Assembly: GCF_050947335.1 (NCBI RefSeq) | Contig: NC_134984.1 | Span: forward strand, 14,923,926 to 14,987,925 | Origin: Megachile rotundata | Taxonomy: Eukaryota; Arthropoda; Insecta; Hymenoptera; Megachilidae | Direction of reading: 5' to 3' | DNA length: 64,000 bases | Program-made: the position numbers and the translations under genes | Shown: one piece after another, positions 50,601-62,600 of the stretch | Layout of the letters: each line of letters opens with the position of its first letter | Numbering within the stretch: position 1 is the stretch's first letter | The notes under the pieces: model-generated | Seen by the model: only the letters and a program-made list of their open reading frames with translations | Told to the model about the DNA's origin: nothing | Databases searched by the model: none

Positions 50601-53600
50601 AAAATACACCGAGGGCTTAAAACGATAAGACAGAGTTGAAAGAGTGCGATCACACTCGAGCGTATAGCAATCGAAGGGGACATCTGACGAATGCTAATTA
50701 AACACGGTACGGAATTCGCCTAACCCAGTGTCGTCTTCGTTTACTCTTGACCCTGAACGGGGCTGCTAAGTCACCCACTTTCTCGCTTTAGCAGCGTCAC
50801 TTACGACACTCGCGCGACGAAAATTCACGTACCGGGTTATTTTCGAACCGGCGGGGCCATGGTCTATTCTTGTTCGCCGGCGTCAACTAGCGGAAGATCT
50901 TCTGTCTCTGTTACGCTTTGCTGTCATAGATTTTTTTTTCCCGCGTTTATTTCCCGTTTTCATAACGTGCGAATTACCGACACGGAAGCTGGCGCGAAAG
51001 ATTGCACCCGCGAATACTGAACCTCGACCGTAGTCTAAATTTTACTTTTGAATTAATAATTATCATTTCTTTTACTTACTCTGTTAGAATACTTTCAGGG
51101 AAAATCGACTAGCCTTAAGTTTAGAAATCAGTTGAGAAGTTATGTGTATGTAAAATCGAATGTTTTTTTGCGTATTTGACAGGTCGACGCCATATTGGCT
51201 TCTCGTTATGGTCCGCGCTATCACAGGTATCAGTGATTGTAAACAAGCAATTTTGGTGAAATAATTTAAACCTACTTTCTCATATGTTTCGTGTTATTAA
51301 ATAAATTCGGAAAGATTATAAATGACTGTCTAAACGGGAATATTTTCTCAAGCGATACATGTGGACGCTCTGATAAAAGTCAAAGAGTTAACACGTTTGA
51401 GAGAACGAGCTTCCAGGAGTTTACTCGCGAAGTTCGTCGAACGAAGCAATATTCACGAGCTTTCTACTGACAGCGGAATTGCGGAATGTTAATTCCGTAG
51501 CTTCGGCTGGATCCCGTAATTACGCGAAATTAGCGATCCACTGGAAACTATTTCCGTAATTCATGTGTACCTCAAGAACAATTTTCGCAAGTAGAAACTA
51601 ATTAAAAATTCGCGAACCCTTTGAAGCGGTCAAAAATTCGAAGATAAAGAGAGAGGATGCGAAACCACATCGAGATCTTTTAAACGGGAAATTGAGTTTT
51701 TCGCGTGTTCGAAAACGCTTAGGGTCGTTCTATCGATCGAGCACACATCAAGGAAGCATGTTGCGTGCGTTTTACTCTCAAAGATGGTGGAAGAATGCGG
51801 GTAAGCTAATTCCATCGACATAAATTCAGGTAGCATACTATTGGATTTTGCGTAACCGGTCATTTACATGTTACTGATACATTAATACGCTCCAGATCAT
51901 TTTTTGATAATTGTTCAACCAGCTCGAAGCATTTTCCCATAAACGGATTCTTTCCTGGATCATATTTTCCTGCGCTCTATATTTACGTGCAGTCGATGTA
52001 TATGCAATGGACTTTATGTAAATGTTTCATTACACTTTTATATAACCCTTAAGTATCTTTCAGATTTCTTTTATTAGATTTTTTCTTTTTTAATGCGTAT
52101 GTAGTTAAATTTATCAAAGGGTGCGAAGGGTTCGTTGTTTACTTTCATTTATGTAATATTGAATGAAAGTGGCGTAATATGTTTATTCATAATTTGTTAT
52201 TAAAAACTGAATTTTTTATTTTTTAATTTTATTGAATTTTGCAAGGACAGTTTGATATTCTAAATTTTAAACATTGTTTAGAAATGTAAAATATATTAAT
52301 GTAATTTTTATTTTTCAGTTTTATTGAATTTTGCAAGGACAGTTTGATATTCTAAATTTTAAACATTGTTTAAAAATGTAAAATATATTAATGTATTGGT
52401 TCAAAGTGAATTATGAATAAACATGAAAATTTTATGAGTGTAAAAATAGATGACTTTTGTTCCAATACATGTTTATCAATTTGTTTTCTGTGAGAAGTAT
52501 CGGATTGCGTTCAGACTACTGTATCTGCAAATGCGCTTAGAAAAAAGAAATTGCACGTAGGTAGTATTAATAGTTACATTGCGAAAACATGAGGTCATAC
52601 GTTGCTCGGATAATAATATTCAACAAAACATTGCATATTTATTTATCTTTGACTTGTTAATGTTCATTGATTATGCTGGAAATACCAAAAAAGGAAGTTA
52701 ATGTAATTTCATTAATTTTGTTGCGTACTTTGCTTTCTATTTTTCTTTTTATATACAAAACAGGATACTCGAGTGCATATGCAAAGTTATTTTGCGTTCT
52801 AGAGTTTTTAAACGTTCAATTAAACCTCAATATTGAATTTTAATGAACGAGGCAAAAGATTAAGGCAAAGAAATTGCCTTGTATTTTTCCAGAACGTTAA
52901 GTTTCAATGCAACGAACATTTAAGAACCGTTAGATCGCAATAATTTGAAAAATTGAAACCGGCGTTGAAATTCAATGAATTTTAACTTCGGCAAAAAGGT
53001 TTCAGCAGAAATAAGCATTTTAATCGAATCGGTGGAACGGAAATCCTGCACCTGCCTTATCAGCGTTTATTACACAGGGAAATTTCATATTATCTGATCA
53101 TATTTTGCCACGTTAACATTTAGCATTATAATAAACGACAATTTTCAACGGTTCGAGATGCAAATCTGAAACTTGTCCTTTCATTCACATCGATTGAATT
53201 TGCTTGAATTAATTCAATTATTTTTTATCGTTTAGTCGGAAAAGAAAAGTGTTGGATCTTATCCAAGCGTATAATTTTATTTATATCAATTCGGTCGATT
53301 TGTTCGAGGAAACTTCTGGATTTATGATCGAAATTTAACGAATGGAAATTCTCAAGAATTATGGACTGTGTAATTTTTCTTGTTTGCAAATTAAGGTGGA
53401 AATTTTTTATTTTTAGGAATTTGGTAGTTTTCAAATTTGCAAGTTTTTATATTTGGAAATTTAGAAATTCGGAGGTTTTTAAATTTGCAAAATTCTATAT
53501 TTTTCAATTTTGAAATTTGGAGGTTTTCAATTTTGCAAAATTTTATATTTTTCAATTTTGAAAATTTGGAGGTTTTCAAACTTGCAAGATTTTAGATTTT

Positions 53601-56600
53601 TCAATTTGGTAATTTGGAGGTGTTCAAGTTTGCAAAATTTTATATTTTTCAATTTGGAAAATTTGGAGGTTTTTAAACTTGCAAGATTTTAGATTTTTCA
53701 ATTTGGTAATTTGGAGGTGTTCAAGTTTGCAAAATTTTATATTTTTCAATTTGGAAATTTAGAAGTTTTCAAACTTGCAAGATTTTAGTTTTTTCAATTT
53801 GGTAATTTGGAAGTTTTCAAGTTTGCAAGATTTTAGATTTTTCAAATTTATAAATATATAAATTTGGGAGATCAAATTTGCAAGCTTCTATAAATTAATT
53901 TTATAAGTTTATAAATTTTAATATGTTAAAATGTACAACCTTGCAGATTTGTCAAATATACAAGCTTCTAGATTTTACAAATTTATAAATTGATAAATTT
54001 TGAAGTGTTAAAATTGATAGGCTTGCAGATTTGTCAAATGTACAAGTTTCTAGATTTTACAAATTTATAAATTGATAAATTTTGAAGTGTTAAAATTGAT
54101 AGGCTTGCAGATTTGTCAAATGTACAAGTTTCTAGATCTTCAAATTTACAAATTAATAAATTTTTAACTGTTAAAATTGATAGGCTTGCAGATTTGTCAA
54201 ATGTGCAAGTTTCTTGATCTTCATATTTACAAATTAATAAATGTGCACATTTTATAAATATGCAAATAATAATAATAAATAAATGTGCATAATAAATGTC
54301 CATAATAAATGTACATAATAAATGTACATAATAAATGTGCATAATAAATGTGCACCTAAAAAATTTGTATTTATAAATTTTCCAATTACCAAGCTCATTG
54401 CTCAAAATGCATCATCTGCTTTTCAAAGAAAGCCTCTAATACGCATATATTTAAATCCGCAAATAGGACTTCTAATGAAATACGAGTTAAGCCGTGAACA
54501 ACCCGAATACGTTAACGAGGTTCACAGAGATCATGTTACTTCACTTCTCTCTAGTCGGAGTTACCAATCTGTGAATTACAAGTAGACGATGACGTTACTT
54601 TCGGAAGAAATCACGCAGAATCGTATTTCTTTGGTCTCATGATTCAGTGAAGCCTGAGGCTGCCATGTTGAGACAGCATCACCGCGATCCCCTGCTGAAC
54701 GTTTGCAAATCGGTCCAGGTAAACGACTTGGATACGAACGACCTACCAAGGTCGTACGGCCAAGAGGAATTCCTTTCGTTCTTAGTAGTCTCACCTGGTT
54801 GTCACGTAAGCCAGAGAGAAACAGAGAGAAGCCGATGGAGCTGGTTTCGCGGACTAAGGTGTGCTCGATTCTGGTCCCTCGACGATTCTTCGGTGATTCA
54901 TCTGCTTTTTCGTGTCAGTGTTTGTTGCATGCCCGCCATAAGTGTGTCGCCTTAATTCTCGGACTTCGGCCGGGTTACAGGCTCGTTCAAAAGTGTCCTA
55001 TTTTCCGGACCCTCTAATCAGAGCCTCGAAGTGGTCAGGTTAGGTCAATTACGGCATTTTTCAACGGAGTTTCAGTGAAATTTAATTTGTGCCACCGGGC
55101 GGAATCGATACCGTTATTTCGGGATTCTGATTAGAGGCTCTCTAATTCTGAGCATATCTGGCAGGTACCTTAAGCTAGTAATATAGGTTGAGTATAATTA
55201 TATTATATATGTTATGTGTGTATATTATATGCTATGTGTATATGTTACAGGTGTAATATACATGTGTACAATCATGCGTAATATGCATATGTATAATTAT
55301 GTTGTACGCAATGTGCATGTGCATAATTACGCGTATAATTATATCATACGTGATATGCATATGTGTAATTAGATGTATAATTATATCACACGCACTGTGC
55401 ATAATTATGTGATACATAATATGCATATAATAATATGTAAATAATAGTGAAAGTGGTAAAAACATTATTTAATTCAACATTGTCAATATTTATATTGTAA
55501 AGATAATATCTTTTCATTAAATACATGTATTTATTCGGTGAAAACGAAAGTGCGATAAGGAGTTAAATATAAAACTTGAAACGTGACGACAGACAAATAT
55601 TGACGTTTATTTTCTTCCATTTGGTGCGGAATTATTAAAATGATAATAAAAAAAGTAATATTAAATTTTCGATTATATTTAATTACATTGTAATTTTCAA
55701 TTATATTCAATTATACCTCAGTTGCCAATTATATTCAATTATATAAAAATGTTCAATTACGTTCAATTATATTATAATTTCAATTATATTCAATTATATA
55801 AAAATGTTCAACTACGTTCAATTATATCATAATTTCAATTATATTCAATTATATAAAAATTTCCAATTACATTCAATTATATTATAATTTCAGTTATATT
55901 CAATTATATAAAAATGTTCAACTACGTTCAATTATATTATAATTTCAATTATATTCAATTATATAAAAATGTTCAACTACGTTCAATTATATCATAGTTT
56001 CAATTATACTGAATTATATAAAAATTTTTAATTACATTCATATCATAACGTTCAATAACCATTTTCAGGTCATTACTGTCACTAATGAAAACAATACGAT
56101 TTCTCTTTTTTGTGTATGAAGAAGCCTACCAGGATTCATTGCACCCGCAGTAACAGAGTCATTGAATTTCTGTCATTTCGTACTCTCATTTTATTCAATT
56201 CGTTCCACGATACAGTTCTCATAGCAGTCGCGGGTGGTATTGTGCGAACAATAGAGACGTTCATCGATCCGAACACCTCTATTCTAACTTTCCATGTACG
56301 TACATACACCCTATGTGACGTGTCCATTTGGCAAACAGCAACTCGAAGATAATACACTAGCTAGGGAAGTCTGTTGATTCAATCGTTTGTGTATCGACAA
56401 CTCTGTTCAGCTTCAGTTGAATAAATTCCATTATTCCCGATCGGACTCGGTTAGTTACAAATTTTCTGCCAACTTTAGTATTCATTGCTTTTGTTTTTAC
56501 TGACCCATTGTTAGTTTCTTGGGGTCGTTGCTTTATTAACTGAGAGCTCGTGAATTGACCATTTAGGTGGATTATTGACAATTTCGCGGAGGAAAATGGA

Positions 56601-59600
56601 GATAAAGGAACCCCCGACAATTGTGTGTTGTCCTTTATATTAAGGATAATTTCATTTGGGGTTACTGTACCTTGTAGCTTGATATTGTACCTTGTGCATG
56701 TAGGTATATTTCGTGAATTTGGAACTCTCAGAATTTTCAGAATTTGAGAATTTTTATATTAATATTGCTCAAACTTTTAAATTCTCAAAGGGTCAAATTT
56801 GAGAAGTTTTTAAATTCTCAAACTTTCAGTTTTAAATTCTTAAGTTTCTAAATTCTCAAATACTCAAACTCTCAGAAGCTCAAAGTTCCATAAGCTCAAA
56901 CTCTCAAAGACTCAAAACTCTCAAGGACTCAAGCTTTCAAAGGCTCAAACTCTCAAATACTCAAACTTTCAAAGACTCCAACCTCTCAAGGGTTCAATCT
57001 CTCAAAGACCCAAATTCTCAAAGACTCCAAACTCTCAAGGACTCAAGCTCTCAAAGGCTTAAACTCTCAAAGACTCAACACTCTCAAAGGTTCAAACTCT
57101 CAAGGGTTCAATCTCTCAATGACTCAAAACTCTCAAGGACTCAAGCTCTCAAAGGCTTAAACTCTCAAAGACTCAACACTCTCAAAGGCTCAAACTCTCA
57201 AGGACTCCAAACTCTCAAAGGCTCAAACTCTCAAGGACTCAAACTCTCAAAGACTCCAAACTCTCAAAGGCTCAAACTCTCAAGGACTCAAGCTCTTGAA
57301 GGCTTAAACTCTCGAATACTCAAACTCTCAAGGATTTCAAACTCTCAAAGACTCAAACTCTCAAAGGCTCAAACTCTCAAGGACTCCAAACTCTCAAAGA
57401 CTCAAACTCTCATAGATTGAAACTCTCAGAGTCTCAAAGACTTAAATTCCCAAATTCTCAAATTCTCAAAGTCTCAATTTTGAATTCTCCTAATTTCATA
57501 GTCTCAAATTCTCAAATTCTAAGTTCGTACATCCCAAAAGTTCTATCGTTCTCAAGTTCTCAAACACTCAAATTCTCCCCAATTTCCAAATCTCCAAATT
57601 CCGCGTCCGACATGACACGTGCAAGTGCTATCCCCATCACGTGTAATCGCAATCCCCCTCGCAGCTCACAATAGCACTGCATATTCCGCAAGGGTTAGAC
57701 TCGTAATTAAACGTTGGTAAATGCTGAATTGAATGAGCGCCGACACGAGATACGGTGATAAGTATCAGACAGCTTGATAAGTTGCCGTACAATGGCGAAG
57801 AAGAACTTACATGCGCGTGTATCGCGTAAGTAACGGGTTCTAGGGGTCTCATTTTTCTTTTCTTTTTTCGAACAATCAGGTGATCGCGCCAAGATACATC
57901 ACGACGCGTCGTTGAGCACGTTACGCTGATGTGGCAGTTGTTTGTCAGACAATTGTTCCTTCCGGAAATTTGTATTCGTGCGGACCCTCGTGGTTGTTTT
58001 CAACGGTGAATCCGGTTCCGATATCGGTCGCACGGATATTTATACGACCGGGGGATAAAAATCAAGGATTTCGTTTCCGTTTTTTCTTTCATATTTAGCA
58101 CGCTCTACTTATTGCTGGTTGAATGTTTACGTTGCTTTTATTTCGTCAGATTCGTGCATGTTTGTGTATGTTTGTTTATTTAGTATTATTGGTGTCAACA
58201 CTCTGAGAGAAGTGGAGGATTCATTGGGAGGTTCTGCTGAGTCAGAAGAGGTTAGGTTATGTTATGGTTGAGTTATTTAATATTATCAGTGTCAATACTC
58301 TGAGTAATGTGGAGGGTTCAATGAGAGGCTCTGATAAATTAGGTTAAGTTGGGTTTTGGTTAGGTTAGGTTTAGTTATCAATGACAACACTCTGAGTAAT
58401 GTGGAGGTTTATGGGAGGCCCTGCTAAATTAGGTTAGGTTGTGTTACGGTTAGATTAGGTTTACTCAATATTATCAGTGTCAATACTTTGAGTAAAGTGA
58501 AGGTACAATAGGAAGCGCTGCTAAATTAGATTAGGTTGGGTTATGGTCAGGTTAGGTTATTCAATGTTATCAGTATTAGCACTTTGAGTAGTGTGAAGGT
58601 TTCAATGGAAGATTATGATAAATTAAATCAAGTTATATTAGGTTATGGCTATTTAATCTTATCAGCCTCAATACTCTGAGTAAAGTGGAGTATTCAGTGT
58701 GAGGCTAAATTAAGTTAGGTTGGGTTATGGTTAGGTTAGATTTATTCAATGTTATCAGTCCTAACATTCTGAGTAGTGTGAAGGTTAGAATGTGTTTCAC
58801 ATTTTAATGCAGCATTTTATTAATTGAAATTATTGAAAGCAAGTGCCAGTCAGAAAATGAGATTCCTTTATGTGAAATCGTTTTGAGATCTTTCTAGGTC
58901 AATTAATAACACCTGTTCAATTAATAACACAGTTAAATGGTGTACCCCGAACGTTCTTGTATTTTTATGTCTTCAATTTTGTACATTTCCAAATTTCTAA
59001 GTTCTGCTTATTTTCTCAAGGAAGGTTACGTTACACCCGAGTGTACATATTACATACGCTATACAGGGAAGATAGTGTTTAATTAAGAGAAATCGCGAGA
59101 AAATTCGTGTCTCGTACAATGGAGAATTCTTAACGATGAACTATTTTCATTCGATTATAAAGATGGAAAAAAACAAGCAATTAATATAATTCTAACGTTA
59201 GAACTTTAAACAATCTTTTATCTAAACTCTATTTTAATAACAAACGTTTTATAAGTAATCAACTGATATGCAGCCAACGAATAAAGGAAACTTAATTTGT
59301 ACATTACACGCATAAACTTCATGATTAATAGTTCTTAATATATTCTTAACGCGAAACAGTGCAATATAAGTACGTGAATCGGAAACGGCTTTATTCGAGT
59401 ATCATAAAGCGGAAGTGGACGTCTCCTTTCACTTCTACACACGTGTCCCGTAACGTGTAACACATATCAATGTAATAATTAATGAACAGACAAAGAAAAT
59501 TCACTGAAAATTATACGTATTCGTTGCAGACTCTGGACTTCGACAGAGATGGCCTGACGAAGCTGAAGAAAGCGATCAAAGCTATTCACAACTCTGGAAA

Positions 59601-62600
59601 CGGTGAGCATCGATGAACAATTTTTCATCGAATGAAACTTTCTGATTTTTCCCTCTTACTTTCTTGAACGCCGTTAACGCGAGATTTATTCTGCACGCGA
59701 ATAACGGGAAGAGTTTTCTCCGCTTTCACGGTGCGGGAAAAAGACAGCAGATTCCTGAATTTCTAATTTTCCAAAAGTTCTCCGATTCTTAAAGTTTCAA
59801 CTTATTAAGTATTAAAACAGCTGTATTCGCTTCAGCTGGTAATACGAGAGTTAACTAGGTTACTCGATTCAGAAGTTGAATTTTTATTTATTTTAATTTG
59901 CAGCGCACGTCGATAATGAAGTATACCTTGGAAGGGCGCTGGAAAGGCTGGGAGATGCCGCCTTGAAAGAACAGGAACCGGATATCGGTGCTGCGTTCTT
60001 GAAGTTCGCGGTCGTCACAAAGGAACTGAGTGCTCTGATGAAGACTTTGGTGTGTACGAATAATACATCTTTGATTTAACCTTCCACTCTACTACAACTT
60101 ATAAATTAATTTCATTCTAAGTCTTCACTTTTAAATCTAATATTTCATTTGCAAACTTGAGAATGAAGAATCTTGCAATGATCAAAATTTCTACCTCTGA
60201 ACATTCGAGTCTGCATCTTCCTAACTCTGCAACTTTGCACCGATTCCTATTTATAACTCCTCAAGTATAACATTCCAGTTGATTGCTACAGTTAGTGTTT
60301 AATGTCCAAATATGAATGGACCACATTTCTTATCTAAACAGTTCCGTTCTCTAATTAGCACGTTTGTAAACAGATGCAGAACATCAACAACATCGTGATG
60401 TTCCCTCTGGACTCCGTGCTGAAGGGAGACCTGAGAGGTGTGAAAGGTGACTTGAAGAGGCCGTTTGAGAAGGCGTGGAAGGATTACGAGGCTAAATACG
60501 CGAAAATCGAGAAGGAGAAGAAACAACACGCGAAAGAGGCTGGCCTCATTCGGACGGAAATCACGCCCGCCGAGATTGCTGATGAGATGGAGAAGGAGAG
60601 AAGATTGTTTCAATTGCAAATGTGCGAGGTGAGGCTCTAAGCAAAGCATCTGGAACGAACAACAGTGATCCTCATATTCGTTTGTTTGTTCAACCTTTTC
60701 TCTAAAGCGTTTATCGTTGTACGATTATTGCGAATCGCTTTAAAATATTCACGAAGCTTTCTAAGAAGAGGATTATGACTATGCATTGTATCTTATATTG
60801 CTATGTATTATGGAAACTTTGAGTCAACAGACATTGTATATTTTAAGATTTTCACAATTAATTGTATATTGTTATGTTGTTAGTTGCATCCGACTCACGT
60901 GGTGCTATTTTAATACTTAGGGAGGGAGTTTTCAGTATATGTTTTCTTTTTGCAGTACCTCATAAAAGTAAATGAAATTAAGACGAAGAAAGGAATTGAA
61001 TTGCTTCAGCATCTAGTCGAGTATTATCACGCACAAACCAAGTAAGTTAATTAGTTAAAAACAAATCAAATGTCTATCATAGAGTAGCAATGAACATTTT
61101 AGTTACTAATAAGTGGGTTAATAATTGTCAAATCTTTGCAGTTATTTTCAAGACGGCCTAAAAACTATTGAACATTTTGGTTCATACGTGGCGGATCTCA
61201 GCGTGAAATTACAAAAAATTAGGCAAACACAAGACGAAGAAAGAAGACGTTTAACGGAACTCAGAAATCTGTTGAGAAGCTCAGGTTGCGATAAAGAGGT
61301 AAAAGCAAACTTTGATTATATATTACTCATTTACTTCACAGTGACGTGACTCAAAAACCACACTTTATGATTGTCATATCGTTTAATGCGATAATAATAT
61401 TCATAATTGTGTATCTTTTAGTTAAATGTAAACGCGAATGCAGGCTATTCGCTTCACCAGTTACAAGGGGATAAACAGCATGGTGTTACTCGATCAGGAC
61501 ATCTGTTAAAAAAAAGCGAGGGAAAAATGAGGAGAGTATGGCAGAAACGGAGGTGCGCAGTTCAAGCAGAAGGTTATCTAGATATCTGTCACGCGGATGA
61601 AAATAAACCACCTACTCGGGTGAATCTGTTGACCTGTCAAATCAAGCTAGTTCCAGATGACAAACGGGGCTTTGATCTCATTAGTTGTAAGTTCTGGTAC
61701 TATTCGCTGCAAAGCTCGTTTACTATTAAGTTGTTCACATTTTCAACATCTTGCATATTCCAGTTGCATTATACTGATTTCTTAGTGTAAGATTTTTTAT
61801 ATATTTTTAGCTAGTGAGCGAGAAAGTAGTTTTATAATAAATGTAAATTCATTTATCTGCAGACAACAGAACCTACCACTTCCAAGCAGAAGACGAAGCA
61901 GACCAACGAGCGTGGATGTCTGTTTTGGTCAACTGTAAGGAACGTGCGCTGCTCCGAGCATTTGACGCCAGCGGAAAAGCGGAAGCTGGGAGCGGAAATC
62001 CAAGTTTAGTCGAACTTCAACAGGCTGTAATTCGTTGTGTCATGAGGTTACCCGGAAACGATCAGTGCTGTGATTGCTCCTCGCAAAATGGTAAAGATGT
62101 CAATTTTTGCTTATTAGGTGGAATGTTTCCTTTACATAAGCTATGTAGTTTATGAGTGAACTTTCAATAAATACATCATTTTTGTTTGACAGATGCCACG
62201 TGGCTTTCTACGAATTTCGGTATAATCGTGTGCATAGAATGTAGTGGAATTCATCGAGATTTGGGAGTGCACATATCGCGAATACAATCCTTGACATTGG
62301 ACAATGTGGGTACTGCTCAGCTACTTCTTGCACGAAACATGACTAACCAAGCGTTTAACGAAGTAATGGAAGCAACGTTACATCATAATCACAAACCAAC
62401 GCCTACGTCAACAATGTATGTAAAATTATTCATACTCTAGTGTTAATACATTATCAGGATATGTAGAAGAATTAATTTGAATGTTCTCTGAATTATACAG
62501 GGAAGAAAGATACGACTTTATAAGGGCAAAATACGTGGATAAAAGATACGTGATGAATACATGCGCGGATGAACGGGATCTCCTCTCTGATTTAGAGCAC

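Larger units (their letters stand above)
47817..59529 (+). other. Asap: Asap intron 1 (11.7 kb)
   Basis: Lies between the N-terminal exon and the BAR exons. It holds unique AT-rich DNA (47817-52200), a 92-bp duplication, then a run of minisatellites from 53400 to 58800, with more complex, less AT-rich blocks at about 50480-51060, 51340-51900, 54560-55150 and 57600-58080 that are candidate enhancers. No exon of another gene was recognised. Confidence 0.8.
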
